Source: an uncultured Lachnospiraceae bacterium (GTDB lineage: Bacteria > Bacillota > Clostridia > Lachnospirales > Lachnospiraceae). Taken from it: a DNA stretch of 64,000 bases. The position numbers and the translations under genes were made by a program. The notes below the pieces were generated by a model. The model had not been told where the DNA came from, did no database searches, and saw nothing but the letters and a program-made list of their open reading frames with translations. Where the stretch lies: NCBI GenBank assembly GCA_910579225.1, contig CAJTTI010000014.1, positions 17,114 to 81,113 of the forward strand, given 5' to 3'. Of the stretch, positions 47,780-57,515 are shown piece after piece (within the stretch, counting starts at the first letter, position 1; each line of letters opens with the position of its first letter).

Positions 47780-48367
47780 TTACAGCCTGAAAGTTTCTTT
47801 CTCGGTTGCGAGATAGATGTCCTGCTTTATTTTTTCTTCAAAATATTTTTTTAAATTTAGATTCTGGTCCCATTTTTCCTGAGGATAGGATCCATAGCGT
47901 TTCCGGACATCCTCCATGCGCTCTTCCATGTTCAGTACACTCTCTGCACCTGCCAGTGAATCACACAGTTGTATCAACCGGTCATATTCGTCCATGGATA
48001 TGATTGCTAATTCCTTCTGTATCAGTTTCAGTTCTTCTTCTGTTGTATCAAATTTTCCAATATAATCATCCAGCGTCTGATTATGAAAAGAATGGGTGAG
48101 ACAGACTCTGGCCACTTCGTCATAGCCAAGAGACATCATATAGGAATATCCGTCTGACACATGTCCCAGGTGGCGGACACCGAATTTTCTGCCGATGTCA
48201 TGGAGGAGACCCAAGATATAGGCCTTGTCCGGATCCAGATCCCTGCATCTAAGCGCAATTTTTTCTGCGCAGTGTGCAGCCACACGGCTGTGATTTCCCC
48301 ATGGTCCCGGATTGCAAACTTCAGCTTCTGTCAAAAGTTTTTCGGCTTCTTCTCTTGTTGGCAGCAT
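47780..48367 (-). CDS. HD domain phosphohydrolase
   Basis: A 195-residue protein with a complete HD metal site: H in NHSRVAAHCAEKIAL, then the LLHDIGRKFGVRHLGH pair and D in the IISMDEYDRLIQLCDSLAG segment. The family includes nucleotidases and metal-dependent phosphohydrolases; the compact form here resembles the HDIG-type YqeK/Yfbr proteins but no substrate is clear. Start chosen at the ATG behind ACAGGGAAC; an earlier in-frame ATG has no ribosome binding site. Transcribed away from murE. Confidence 0.85.
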   Translation of the reverse strand: MLPTREEAEKLLTEAEVCNPGPWGNHSRVAAHCAEKIALRCRDLDPDKAYILGLLHDIGRKFGVRHLGHVSDGYSYMMSLGYDEVARVCLTHSFHNQTLDDYIGKFDTTEEELKLIQKELAIISMDEYDRLIQLCDSLAGAESVLNMEERMEDVRKRYGSYPQEKWDQNLNLKKYFEEKIKQDIYLATEKETFRL

Positions 48368-48440
48368 GTGGTTCCCTGTCCTTTCCATATATAGTATCAC
48401 AGATTGGTTACAAATCTATTATAATGTTGACAATGTAAAA

Positions 48441-48469
48441 TTGCAAGACCTGGCCGAATGTGTTATACT
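48441..48469 (+). promoter_or_regulatory. Promoter of murE
   Basis: TTGCAA, a 17-bp spacer and TATACT. The leader carries a small hairpin (CAACAAA/TTTGTTG, about 48505-48521). Confidence 0.6.
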
Positions 48470-48561
48470 ACACTGATAAGTGCTGCTGATCACAGAGCAT
48501 ATAGCAACAAAATATTTGTTGTCAGGCAGTACAGTCAGAAAGTTATAGAAGGAGGATCTTC

Positions 48562-50025
48562 ATGAGATCAATTTCCGGACTATTGGAAAACCTGGACCAT
48601 CAGATGATAAAAGGACCAGAGGAGGGTGAAGTCACTGCCCTCGTCTACGATTCCAGAAAAGTAACGGAAGGCTGCATGTTTGTCTGCATCAAAGGTGCGG
48701 TATATGACAGCCATGAACATGTGGAAGAGATTGTGGCAAAAGGCGCCCGTGTGATTGTGGCAGAGAGAGAAGTGGAAGTGCCGGAGGATACGGCGCTTGT
48801 TCTGGTTCCGGATACCCGTTATGCACTGGCTCTTTTGTCTGCAGCTTATTTTGATCACCCTGCAGACCAGATGAAGATCATCGGGATTACCGGGACCAAA
48901 GGAAAAACCACGACTACCTTTATGATAAAGGGGATTCTGGAACATGCCGGTTACAAAGTCGGTCTGATCGGGACCATTGAGACAATCATTGGAGAAAAAC
49001 ATATTCCGGCAAATAATACTACGCCGGAGTCTTATCTGGTACAGGAATATTTTGCGCAGATGGTGGAAGCTGGTTGTCAGGTCTGTGTTATGGAAGTGTC
49101 TTCTCAGGGACTGATGATGCACCGGACGGCGGGAATTCCTTTTGAGATTGGAATCTTCACCAATCTGGCGCCCGATCATATCGGACCCAATGAACATGCC
49201 AGCTTTGAAGAATATGCGGCCTGTAAGGGAATGCTGTTCCGCCAGTGCCGGATCGGAATTGCCAATATGGATGATGAACATTTTGATCTGGTTATGGGAG
49301 GACACAGCTGTGTTCTGGAAACGGTTGGATTTTCGGAGAAAGCAGATTATCGGGCGTCAAAAGTAGAATTGATCGGAAGGCCGGGATATCTGGGGGCCAG
49401 CTACCATGTCTCAGGGAAGCTTGATATGGATGTGGAGATTGATGTACCTGGCACGTTCAGTGTGTATAATTCTCTGGTAGCTGTTGCAGTATGCGAACAT
49501 TTTCATGTCTCAGAGGAAGATTTGAAGGAAGCATTGAAAGTGGTGAAGACTAAGGGACGCATTGAGATGATCCGGGTATCGGAAGACTTTACGCTCATGA
49601 TTGACTATGCGCACAATGCCATGAGCCTTGAAAGCCTGCTTCTGACTCTGAGAGAATATCATCCGGAACGTCTGGTCTGTGTATTCGGATGCGGGGGCAA
49701 TCGTTCAAAGCTGCGGCGTTATGAGATGGGGGAAGTATCCGGCCGTTTGGCAGATTTGACAGTGATTACATCAGACAATCCCCGATTTGAGGAACCTCAG
49801 GCGATCATTGACGATATTAAGATTGGAATGTCGAGAACCAGCGGGGATTATGTAGAGATCTGTGACCGGAAAGAAGCGATACGCTATGTGATCGAACACG
49901 GACGAAAAGGAGATGTAATTGTCCTTGCTGGAAAGGGACATGAGGATTACCAGGAGATTAAAGGAAAGAAATATCCTATGGATGAGAGAGTTCTGATTCA
50001 GGAAGTGTTGGAGGAACTCAGGTAG
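48562..50025 (+). CDS. murE: UDP-MurNAc-L-Ala-D-Glu:meso-diaminopimelate ligase
   Basis: Adds the third peptide residue in peptidoglycan precursor synthesis in the cytosol. The 487-residue protein has the Mur ligase order: N-terminal UDP-MurNAc domain (VYDSRKVTEGCMFVCIKG), central ATPase (ITGTKGKTTTTFM, residues 109-121) with NTTPES and the VMEVSSQGLMM loop, and C-terminal domain (DYAHNAMSLESLLL, VFGCGGNRSKLRRYEMG). The SDNPRFEEP motif near residue 404 carries the D-N-P-R that selects meso-diaminopimelate rather than lysine. GAAGGAGG precedes the ATG. It leads the conserved block, 52 bp before priA. Confidence 0.95.
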   Translation: MRSISGLLENLDHQMIKGPEEGEVTALVYDSRKVTEGCMFVCIKGAVYDSHEHVEEIVAKGARVIVAEREVEVPEDTALVLVPDTRYALALLSAAYFDHPADQMKIIGITGTKGKTTTTFMIKGILEHAGYKVGLIGTIETIIGEKHIPANNTTPESYLVQEYFAQMVEAGCQVCVMEVSSQGLMMHRTAGIPFEIGIFTNLAPDHIGPNEHASFEEYAACKGMLFRQCRIGIANMDDEHFDLVMGGHSCVLETVGFSEKADYRASKVELIGRPGYLGASYHVSGKLDMDVEIDVPGTFSVYNSLVAVAVCEHFHVSEEDLKEALKVVKTKGRIEMIRVSEDFTLMIDYAHNAMSLESLLLTLREYHPERLVCVFGCGGNRSKLRRYEMGEVSGRLADLTVITSDNPRFEEPQAIIDDIKIGMSRTSGDYVEICDRKEAIRYVIEHGRKGDVIVLAGKGHEDYQEIKGKKYPMDERVLIQEVLEELR

Positions 50026-50077
50026 GACGGCGGGCGTTCGGACGCAGAACCTGGCAGTAAGAAAGGAATTAACAGAA

Positions 50078-52309
50078 ATGGAGTTCGCCAATGTCATCGT
50101 GGATATCTCCCACGAGAAGCTGGACCGGGTGTTTCAGTATCGGGTACCGGAAAGTCTTAAGGGCAAACTGCAGGCAGGTATGCAAGTGGAGTTTCCCTTT
50201 GGCATGGGGAACCGACGGATGAAAGGCTATGTGGTGGGATTTTCCAGGGAGCCGGACTATCCGCTGGACAAGATCAAGGAATTGACGGGGATCGTGGAGG
50301 GTAGTGTCAAGGCAGAAGCCCAGTTGATCGCCCTTGCCGCATGGATGCGGGAGAGATATGGTTCTACTATGAACCAGGCATTGAAGACGGTCCTTCCAGT
50401 GAAACAGAAGACCCGGCAGAGACAGAGCCGGAGAATGGTGCGGAAAATTTCCAGAGAGGAAGGGGAAATGCTCCTTCAGGAATATCAGAGAAAAAAATAC
50501 CGGGCGAAAGCCAGACTTCTGGAAGCACTGTTGCAGGATGAGATGCTGGATTATCAGAAAACGCTGGAAAGACTGAAGCTGTCCGCCTCTGTGATCAGCG
50601 GATTTGAAAAAAATGGAATTATAGAAATCAAATCGGAGACCATATACCGGAATCCCTTTGCCGGACGTCGGGTAAATAAGAAGCAGGAGATCACTTTAAG
50701 CAAAGAGCAGAAACAGGCAGTGGAAGGAATATGGGGGGATTACAGGCAGGGAATCCGAAGAACTTATCTGCTCCATGGCGTGACCGGAAGCGGCAAGACG
50801 GAAGTATATATGGAGCTGATTGCCCGGGTGATAGATGACGGAAAGCAGGCGGTTGTTCTGATTCCGGAGATTGCATTGACGTTTCAGACTGTGATGCGGT
50901 TTCATGAACGGTTTGGGGAGCGGGTATCTGTGATGCATTCCCGACTGTCAGACGGAGAACGGTATGATCAGTTTCTGCGTGCTAAGGATGGAGAGATTGA
51001 TGTGATCATCGGTCCCAGGTCTGCATTGTTTGTTCCGTTTTTCCATATTGGTATCATCATCATAGATGAGGAACATGAAAACTCTTACAAAAGCGAGACG
51101 GTTCCCAGATATCATGCCAGAGAGGCAGCTGTATTCCGTGCGGGCATGTGCGGCGCTTCGGTGGTACTTGGGAGTGCGACTCCGTCTGTGGAGAGCTATT
51201 ATCATGCAGGGAAAGGGGAGTATGGCTTTTACCGTCTCTCGGAGAGGATTGGGGAAGCAAGGCTGCCGAAGGTAAGCATCATAGACCTTCGGGAGGAACT
51301 GAAGAGAGGAAACCGAAGTATCTTCAGCTGGAGATTAAAAGAGGCCATGGAAGAACGGCTTTGCAGGGGAGAGCAGACCATGTTATTTTTAAATCGCAGA
51401 GGACTGTCCGGTTTTGTGTCCTGCAGAGCCTGCGGAACTGCTATTCGGTGTCCGCATTGTGATGTAACCTTGTCCCTTCACAATGACGGAAGGCTGAAAT
51501 GTCACTACTGTGGTTATGAGATTCCGATGCCAAAAGTATGTCCTTCCTGTGGTTCCGGGTATATCAGCGGGTTTCGGGCCGGAACGCAGCAGATTGAGAG
51601 AGAAGTGCTTAAACATTTTAAAGGGGCACGGGTGCTTCGGATGGATTATGATACGACCCGTACCAAGGAGAGTTATGAGCAGATTCTTACGGCATTTGGG
51701 CGGGGGGAAGCGGATATATTGGTAGGAACGCAGATGATTGTAAAAGGACATGACTTTCCAAATGTGACACTGGTAGGTGTGCTGGCTGCGGATATTTCTT
51801 TATATGCATCTGATTACCGGGCCTCAGAACGGACTTTTCAGATTTTGACACAGGCGTCCGGACGGGCCGGAAGAGGGATGAAGGCAGGCGAAGCGATCAT
51901 TCAGACATACAAGCCGGAACACTACAGCATCCGTACTGCTGCCGGACAGAATTATGAAGAATTCTTCCGGCAGGAGATGATGTACCGGCAGATGCTTGGC
52001 TACCCGCCTGCAGCTTTTATGATGGGTATATATCTGTCTGGTCCTGCAGAAGGTGCTCTACAAATGTGCGCAGGAATGCTTGGAAGTATGATCCGGAAGT
52101 TTGAGATGAAAGGAATAACTGTTATCGGTCCGGCTGCTGCTGCGTTGTCCAGGAAAAATGATATGTATCGTATGGTAATCTATCTAAAACATAAGGAAGA
52201 AACAGCGCTTCTTATTTTAAAGAAAAAACTGGAAAAAGAACTGGAAAAAGACCCTGTGTGGCAGAAAATATACATACAGTTTGATTATAATCCATTAAAT
52301 GCGTATTAG
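50078..52309 (+). CDS. priA: Primosomal protein N' (replication restart helicase)
   Basis: Recognises stalled forks and reloads the replicative helicase. The 743-residue protein shows the N-terminal DNA-binding domain (ANVIVDISHEKLDRVFQYRVP), a DEAH-type helicase core (GVTGSGKTEVYMEL near 234, IIIDEEHENSYK near 328, LGSATPSVES, LVGTQMIVKGHDFPNVTLV) and between them the zinc-binding loop with eight cysteines (CRACGTAIRCPHC, CHYCGYEIPMPKVCPSC). All are in order and length is normal. AAAGGAATT ribosome binding site. It begins the classical run priA-def-fmt-yugP-rsmB-rlmN-prpC-prkC-rsgA-rpe-thiN. Confidence 0.96.
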   Translation: MEFANVIVDISHEKLDRVFQYRVPESLKGKLQAGMQVEFPFGMGNRRMKGYVVGFSREPDYPLDKIKELTGIVEGSVKAEAQLIALAAWMRERYGSTMNQALKTVLPVKQKTRQRQSRRMVRKISREEGEMLLQEYQRKKYRAKARLLEALLQDEMLDYQKTLERLKLSASVISGFEKNGIIEIKSETIYRNPFAGRRVNKKQEITLSKEQKQAVEGIWGDYRQGIRRTYLLHGVTGSGKTEVYMELIARVIDDGKQAVVLIPEIALTFQTVMRFHERFGERVSVMHSRLSDGERYDQFLRAKDGEIDVIIGPRSALFVPFFHIGIIIIDEEHENSYKSETVPRYHAREAAVFRAGMCGASVVLGSATPSVESYYHAGKGEYGFYRLSERIGEARLPKVSIIDLREELKRGNRSIFSWRLKEAMEERLCRGEQTMLFLNRRGLSGFVSCRACGTAIRCPHCDVTLSLHNDGRLKCHYCGYEIPMPKVCPSCGSGYISGFRAGTQQIEREVLKHFKGARVLRMDYDTTRTKESYEQILTAFGRGEADILVGTQMIVKGHDFPNVTLVGVLAADISLYASDYRASERTFQILTQASGRAGRGMKAGEAIIQTYKPEHYSIRTAAGQNYEEFFRQEMMYRQMLGYPPAAFMMGIYLSGPAEGALQMCAGMLGSMIRKFEMKGITVIGPAAAALSRKNDMYRMVIYLKHKEETALLILKKKLEKELEKDPVWQKIYIQFDYNPLNAY

Positions 52310-52318
52310 GAGGAAATT

Positions 52319-52801
52319 ATGGCAATTCGAAATGTAAGACGGGAAGGAGATCCTATTCTCCGCAAAATAAGCAAAGAGGTAAAAGAGATAACGCCGAAGA
52401 TTCGTGTATTGATTGACGATATGCTGGAAACCATGTATGAAAAGAATGGCGTTGGCCTGGCTGCTCCCCAGGTTGGAGTGTTGAAGCGGATTGTGGTTAT
52501 TGATGTGGGAGACGGACCTGTTGTCATGATTAATCCGCGGATTGTGAGAGAGGAAGGCTCTCAGACCGGAGATGAAGGATGTCTGAGCGTGCCGGGCAAA
52601 GCCGGTCAGGTTACGCGTCCCAATGAGGTTACCGTCCGCTATATGGATGAGAATGAAGAATATTATGAACTGGACGGGACCGAGCTTTTGGCAAGGGCCA
52701 TCTGCCATGAATGCGAACATCTGGACGGAAAGCTCTATCTTGACCTGGTGGAAGGGGAGCTGAGGGATGTGACAGAGGAAGAGGACGAGGAGGAATCATA
52801 G
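52319..52801 (+). CDS. def: Peptide deformylase
   Basis: Removes the formyl group from nascent proteins. The three motifs are present: GVGLAAPQVG (residues 44-53), EGCLS (Cys88, metal ligand) and H130-E131-C-E-H134 (metal ligands and catalytic Glu). The 160-residue length is normal for type I enzymes. An acidic C-terminal tail (TEEEDEEES) is an extra seen in some clostridia. TAGGAGGAAATT ribosome binding site 9 bp after the priA stop; fmt begins 4 bp after its stop, so both formyl-related genes are co-expressed. Confidence 0.96.
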   Translation: MAIRNVRREGDPILRKISKEVKEITPKIRVLIDDMLETMYEKNGVGLAAPQVGVLKRIVVIDVGDGPVVMINPRIVREEGSQTGDEGCLSVPGKAGQVTRPNEVTVRYMDENEEYYELDGTELLARAICHECEHLDGKLYLDLVEGELRDVTEEEDEEES

Positions 52802-52804
52802 TCT

Positions 52805-53737
52805 ATGAAAGTTATTTTCATGGGTACGCCGGATTTTGCATCAGGTACATTAAGTGCCCTGATAGAGGCCGGCCATGAAGTCAGATTAGTAGTGACACAA
52901 CCAGATAAACCCAGGGGCAGAGGGCATGCCATGCAGTTTCCGCCGGTGAAAGAAACTGCTGTGTCCCATGGTCTGCCAGTATATCAGCCTGAGCGAATCC
53001 GGTCAGAAGAGTCTGTACGGTTTCTGGAAGGCGTGGATGCAGATGTAATTGTGGTAGTTGCATTTGGCCAGCTGATTCCGGGAGAGATTCTCCGAATGAA
53101 AAAATATGGTTGTATCAATGTTCATGCCTCGCTGCTTCCTGCATATCGTGGGGCTGCGCCGATTCAGTGGGCAGTGATAAATGGGGAGAAAGAATCCGGC
53201 GTAACTACCATGCAGATGGATGAAGGGCTGGATACGGGCGATATGCTTTTGAAGACCGTCGTACCTTTGGAGGAAAAAGAAACCGGCGGCAGCCTTTTCG
53301 ACAAACTCAGTGATGCAGGAGCAAAACTCTGTGCGGAAACTCTGTATCAGCTGGAGAAGGGAACGATCACTCCTGAGAAACAGGGAGAATCGCCCACAGC
53401 TTATGCTTCCATGCTGAACAGGGAAATGGGGCAGATTGACTGGTCCAAAGATGCGGTTTCCATTGAGCGCCTGATCCGCGGACTGAATCCCTGGCCCAGC
53501 GCTTATACAAAACTTCATGGAAAAACTTTAAAAATCTGGGCGGGAGATGTTCTCTGTACAGATGTATCAAAAGGCAGATGCGGTGAGATACTGGAGATAA
53601 GAAAAGATTCCATAGTCGTGCAGACCGGAGACGGCAGCCTTTCCATCAGAGAGCTTCAGATGGAAGGCAAAAAACGGATGGATGCAGGGGCGTTTCTGAG
53701 AGGATATAAGATAGAAACAGGTATATTGCTTGGATAG
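52805..53737 (+). CDS. fmt: Methionyl-tRNA formyltransferase
   Basis: Formylates initiator Met-tRNA with 10-formyltetrahydrofolate. A 310-residue enzyme with the N-terminal Rossmann domain (FMGTPDFASGTLSALIEAGH), the PDKPRGRG loop, the catalytic triad N105 and H107 in INVHASLLPAYRGAAPI with D144 in GLDTGDM, and a C-terminal OB domain that binds tRNA (RGLNPWPSAYTKLHGKTLKIW). Normal length. The ribosome binding site (GAGGAATCA) lies within the end of def, so translation may be coupled. Confidence 0.96.
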   Translation: MKVIFMGTPDFASGTLSALIEAGHEVRLVVTQPDKPRGRGHAMQFPPVKETAVSHGLPVYQPERIRSEESVRFLEGVDADVIVVVAFGQLIPGEILRMKKYGCINVHASLLPAYRGAAPIQWAVINGEKESGVTTMQMDEGLDTGDMLLKTVVPLEEKETGGSLFDKLSDAGAKLCAETLYQLEKGTITPEKQGESPTAYASMLNREMGQIDWSKDAVSIERLIRGLNPWPSAYTKLHGKTLKIWAGDVLCTDVSKGRCGEILEIRKDSIVVQTGDGSLSIRELQMEGKKRMDAGAFLRGYKIETGILLG

Positions 53738-53760
53738 CGAAGCTCTTAACAGGAGGATCT

Positions 53761-54450
53761 ATGTTTTTTTATGATGCAACTTATATTTTGGTATTGATTG
53801 GAGCACTTTTGTCCATGTGGGCCTCTATGCGGGTGAATTCCACATATAAGAAGTATGCACAGGTACAAAGTAGATCAGGGCTTACGGGGGCAGAGGCGGC
53901 AGAGCGGATCTTGCATGGAGCCGGAATCTATGATGTGAGAGTTGAACATATCAGAGGAAACCTGACAGATCACTATGATCCAAGAGGGAAAGTGCTGAGA
54001 CTGTCAGATTCTGTTTATGGTTCTTCTTCTGTGGCAGCTATCGGCGTGGCAGCCCATGAATGCGGACACGCCATACAGGATGATCAAGCTTATGCTCCGC
54101 TGCGGTTTAGGGGGGCTTTTGTACCTGTGGCGAATATTGGGACGAAAGCAGCGATTCCAATTATTCTTCTGGGACTGTTTCTGGGAAGCTCCTATACGCT
54201 GATCCAGATTGGTCTTCTGTGCTTTGCATGCGGAACTTTATTTCAGCTGGTTACGCTTCCGGTAGAATTCAATGCGTCTGCCAGAGCTGTGGATATACTG
54301 GGAAATACCCATATGCTGTCAGCTGAAGAGCTTGGGCATACAAAGAAGGTGCTGTCGGCAGCAGCCATGACTTATGTAGCAGCTGCTGCCGCTTCGATTT
54401 TGTCGTTACTCAGACTGGCGCTTCTGTTCGGAGGTAGAAGCCGTGACTGA
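53761..54450 (+). CDS. YugP-type zinc-dependent membrane peptidase
   Basis: A 229-residue membrane protein with the HEXXH zinc motif H99-E100-C-G-H103 (AAHECGHAIQD) and three to four transmembrane helices: one at the N-terminus (ILVLIGALLSMWASM) and the others after the active site (ANIGTKAAIPIILLGLFLGSS, LIQIGLLCFACGTLFQLVTL, MTYVAAAAASILSLLRLALLF). The EFNASARAVDIL segment provides the likely third ligand region. This is the neutral zinc metallopeptidase (DUF2268-unrelated, YugP) family, always found in this block; substrate unknown. AGGAGGATCT precedes the ATG. Its end overlaps rsmB by 8 bases. Confidence 0.9.
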   Translation: MFFYDATYILVLIGALLSMWASMRVNSTYKKYAQVQSRSGLTGAEAAERILHGAGIYDVRVEHIRGNLTDHYDPRGKVLRLSDSVYGSSSVAAIGVAAHECGHAIQDDQAYAPLRFRGAFVPVANIGTKAAIPIILLGLFLGSSYTLIQIGLLCFACGTLFQLVTLPVEFNASARAVDILGNTHMLSAEELGHTKKVLSAAAMTYVAAAAASILSLLRLALLFGGRSRD

Positions 54451-55732
54451 TCAGAAGGTGAACATAAGGGCAGTGGTACTGGAACTGCTTCTGGAAATCA
54501 CTGGCAGGAAAACATACAGTCATCTGGCGCTTGGCGGAGCTCTCGAGAGATATCAGTACCTGAGTAAGCAGGACCGGGCATTTCTGACCAGGCTGACAGA
54601 AGGAACAATAGAACGGATGCTGGAGCTTGATTACGTCATCAGTCAATATTCTAAAGTACCTCCGGATAAGCTGAAACCGGTGATTCACAATATCCTTCGA
54701 ATGTCCGTGTATCAGCTTCGGTATATGGATCGGATTCCTGAATCGGCGGTCTGTAATGAGGCAGTGAAACTGGCACAGAAAAAGGGTTTTGGGAGTCTAA
54801 AAGGTTTTGTAAATGGAGTTCTTAGAAATATAATTCGGGGAAAGAACCATTTTCAATATCCCAATCTGTCGGTTCAGTATTCTACACCAGAGTGGATTGT
54901 AGCACAGTGGTCAGAAGAGTATGGAGCCGGGACGGCGATCCGGATGCTGGAGAGCCAGTATGAGAAGAAACCGATTACGATCCGGGTGAACCTGCAGAAA
55001 ATTACCCGGAGTGAATTGAAAGAAAAATTAGAAGCAGATGGAATCCATGCACAGGAGATAGAGGGCATGGACTGTGCACTTGCAGTCTCAGAGTTTGATT
55101 ATCTCCGGCGTATTCCGGCTTTTCGTGAAGGGCTGTTTCTGGTACAGGATGTCAGTTCCATGCAGGTGGCTTTGATGGCTGCGCCGAATCCCGGAGATTA
55201 CTGCATTGATGTCTGTGCGGCTCCGGGTGGAAAGAGTCTGCATTTGGCAGAATTGATGCAGGGGACCGGCATGGTGGAAGCAAGGGATCTGACAGATTAT
55301 AAAACGGGCCTGATAGAGGATAATGCGGCACGTATGGGAGTGCGGAATATGAAAGTTGTGCGGATGGACGCAACGGTATTCGATCCGGGGTCGCTGGAAA
55401 AAGCGGATGTATTGCTGGCGGATCTGCCCTGTTCCGGCCTGGGAGTTCTGGGTAAAAAGCGGGATCTGAAATACAGAATGTCTCCAAAGCAGCAGAAAGA
55501 GCTGGAAGAACTGCAGAGAACCATATTAAGCACTGTATGGCAGTATGTGAAGCCGGGAGGTACGCTGGTTTACAGTACCTGTACTGTACATAGAGAAGAA
55601 AACGAAGGGAATGTGGAGTGGTTTTTGAACAATTATCCGTTTTCACTGAAAGATCAGATACAGATGCTTCCGGGCGTGGATCCATGGGACGGATTCTATA
55701 TTGCAAAGATGGAGAGGAAACCATATGACTGA
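54443..55732 (+). CDS. rsmB: 16S rRNA m5C967 methyltransferase
   Basis: Methylates C967 of 16S rRNA. The 429-residue protein has the N-terminal NusB-like helical domain (ALGGALERYQYLSKQDRAFLTRLTEG, SVYQLRYMDRIPESAVCNEAV) and the C-terminal methyltransferase: SAM loop VCAAPGGKSLHLAEL near 257, the two catalytic cysteines in LPCSGLG (~331) and YSTCTVHREENEG (~380). Length is normal. GTG start, preceded by GGAGGTAGAAGCC inside the peptidase gene; its end overlaps rlmN by eight bases, so translation is coupled across the three. Confidence 0.95.
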   Translation: MTDQKVNIRAVVLELLLEITGRKTYSHLALGGALERYQYLSKQDRAFLTRLTEGTIERMLELDYVISQYSKVPPDKLKPVIHNILRMSVYQLRYMDRIPESAVCNEAVKLAQKKGFGSLKGFVNGVLRNIIRGKNHFQYPNLSVQYSTPEWIVAQWSEEYGAGTAIRMLESQYEKKPITIRVNLQKITRSELKEKLEADGIHAQEIEGMDCALAVSEFDYLRRIPAFREGLFLVQDVSSMQVALMAAPNPGDYCIDVCAAPGGKSLHLAELMQGTGMVEARDLTDYKTGLIEDNAARMGVRNMKVVRMDATVFDPGSLEKADVLLADLPCSGLGVLGKKRDLKYRMSPKQQKELEELQRTILSTVWQYVKPGGTLVYSTCTVHREENEGNVEWFLNNYPFSLKDQIQMLPGVDPWDGFYIAKMERKPYD

Positions 55733-56765
55733 CATCAAATCTTTGAGGCTGTCAGAACTTCAGAAAGAGATAGAAGAGCTTGGAGAGAAACGCTTTCGGG
55801 CAAAGCAGATTTACAGCTGGCTGCATGTGAAACTGGTAGATGATTTTGATGAGATGACGAATCTGTCCAGAGAATTCAGAGAAAGACTGAAAAAGGAGTA
55901 TGAACTGATCAGCCTTGTACCGGTGCAGGTACAGACCTCCGGACAGGACGGCACCAGCAAATTTTTGTTCCGGCTGTCGGACGGCAGTATGATCGAGAGT
56001 GTGCTGATGAAATACCATCATGGTAATACCGTCTGCATTTCTTCTCAGGTAGGATGTCGGATGGGTTGCCGGTTTTGTGCGTCTACACTGGGAGGGCTGG
56101 AACGGGGGCTTACTCCTTCAGAGATGCTGGATCAGATCTACCAGATTCAAAAGTGGTCAAAAGAGCGGGTACACAATGTGGTGGTCATGGGCACCGGAGA
56201 GCCGCTGGACAATTACGACGCCTTGCTCCGGTTCCTGGAACTGCTGACCTGTGAGGAGGGACTTCATATCAGTCAGAGGAATGTGACTGTGTCCACCTGC
56301 GGGATTGTACCGCGGATCAGACAGCTGGCAGATGAGAAGCTCCAGATTACACTGGCTTTGTCCCTGCATGCTTCCAGCCAGGAGAAGCGCAGAAAACTGA
56401 TGCCGGTAGCCAATCAATATGAGCTCTCAGAAGTCATAGATGCATGTCGGTATTATTTTGAAAAAACAAAGAGAAGGATTTCTTTTGAATACAGTCTGGT
56501 AGGCGGCATAAATGATCGCCTGGAAGACGCCAGGGAGCTGGCGGCGCTGCTACAATCATTGAATTGCCACGTGAATCTGATACCGGTAAATCCGATCAAA
56601 GAACGAGATTATGTATCTTCCGGACGTCAGACAGTTCTGAATTTCAAAAATGAACTTGAAAAATCAGGAATTGTTGCTACAATAAGAAGAGAAATGGGCC
56701 GTGATATCGACGGCGCCTGTGGGCAGTTGCGAAAAAGTTACATGGACACAAAAAAAGAGAGGTGA
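55725..56765 (+). CDS. rlmN: 23S rRNA m2A2503 / tRNA m2A37 radical SAM methyltransferase
   Basis: A 346-residue radical SAM enzyme. The iron-sulfur cluster cysteines C111-x3-C115-x2-C118 (VGCRMGCRFCAS) are preceded by the helical RNA-binding domain (RFRAKQIYSWLH, FRLSDGSMIESVLMKY) and followed by MGTGEPLDNYDALLRFLELL, ALSLHASSQEKRRKLMPVANQY and the C-terminal catalytic region with LIPVNPIKERDY and IVATIRREMGRDIDGACGQLR, which holds the methyl-carrying cysteine. ATG is inside the end of rsmB behind AGAGGAAACC. Found in this order in most Firmicutes. Confidence 0.96.
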   Translation: MTDIKSLRLSELQKEIEELGEKRFRAKQIYSWLHVKLVDDFDEMTNLSREFRERLKKEYELISLVPVQVQTSGQDGTSKFLFRLSDGSMIESVLMKYHHGNTVCISSQVGCRMGCRFCASTLGGLERGLTPSEMLDQIYQIQKWSKERVHNVVVMGTGEPLDNYDALLRFLELLTCEEGLHISQRNVTVSTCGIVPRIRQLADEKLQITLALSLHASSQEKRRKLMPVANQYELSEVIDACRYYFEKTKRRISFEYSLVGGINDRLEDARELAALLQSLNCHVNLIPVNPIKERDYVSSGRQTVLNFKNELEKSGIVATIRREMGRDIDGACGQLRKSYMDTKKER

Positions 56766-56771
56766 GGAAAG

Positions 56772-57500
56772 ATGCAGACATCGGTTGCAATGACAGATAT
56801 TGGACGAAGGAGAAGGATTAATCAGGATTATGTATTTGCTTCCGATGAGCCGGTGGGAAATCTTCCCAACCTTTATATTGTGGCTGACGGAATGGGCGGG
56901 CACCGGGCGGGAGATTTGGCATCTTCCTATGCGGTAGAGAAAGTAGTGGAAGCGGTAAGGCGTTGCCAAGATGCAAGGCCTGCGCTGATTCTCCAGAAAT
57001 CCATACGGTTTGCCAATTATCAGTTATACCGGATGGCTGTGGAGAATGAGGAATATCACGGTATGGGAACCACGCTTGTGGCGCTCAGTATCTGCGGAGA
57101 TGAGGCACTGGCTGTGAATATAGGGGACAGCCGGTTGTATGAAGTGACATATGGAGGAATCCGGCAGATTTCACAGGATCATTCCCTGGTGGCGGAACTG
57201 GTGAGGAAAGGGGAATTAAGCCCTTCAGAGGCGAGAAATCATCCGGATAAAAATATTATTACGAGAGCACTTGGAATCCAGGAGGAAACAGAGATGGATC
57301 TGTTTCCATTTCATGTAGAGCGAGGCAGCAGATATCTTCTGTGCTCTGACGGATTAAGCAACATGGTGGAGGATGCGGAACTCTGCCGTCTGATCCAGGG
57401 AGATCATGCTCTCTATGAGATCGGCGGAAGGCTGATCCTGGAGGCAAATAAGAATGGCGGAACAGACAATATTGCTGTGGTACTGGTGGAAATAGAATAA
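56772..57500 (+). CDS. prpC: PP2C-type serine/threonine phosphatase
   Basis: Reverses phosphorylation by the neighbouring kinase. A 242-residue phosphatase with the metal-binding motifs of the PP2C family: TDIGRRRRINQDYV, VADGMGGHRAGDLASSYAV, GMGTTLVALSI, NIGDSRLYEV, QDHSLVAELVRKGEL, LLCSDGLSNMV and GGTDNIAVVLV. Length is normal for Stp/PrpC. It begins 6 bp after rlmN and 15 bp before the kinase gene. GAGGTGAGGAAAG precedes the ATG. With PrkC it controls cell-wall and germination-type signalling. Confidence 0.94.
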   Translation: MQTSVAMTDIGRRRRINQDYVFASDEPVGNLPNLYIVADGMGGHRAGDLASSYAVEKVVEAVRRCQDARPALILQKSIRFANYQLYRMAVENEEYHGMGTTLVALSICGDEALAVNIGDSRLYEVTYGGIRQISQDHSLVAELVRKGELSPSEARNHPDKNIITRALGIQEETEMDLFPFHVERGSRYLLCSDGLSNMVEDAELCRLIQGDHALYEIGGRLILEANKNGGTDNIAVVLVEIE

Positions 57501-57515
57501 CAGTGAGGTAGGATT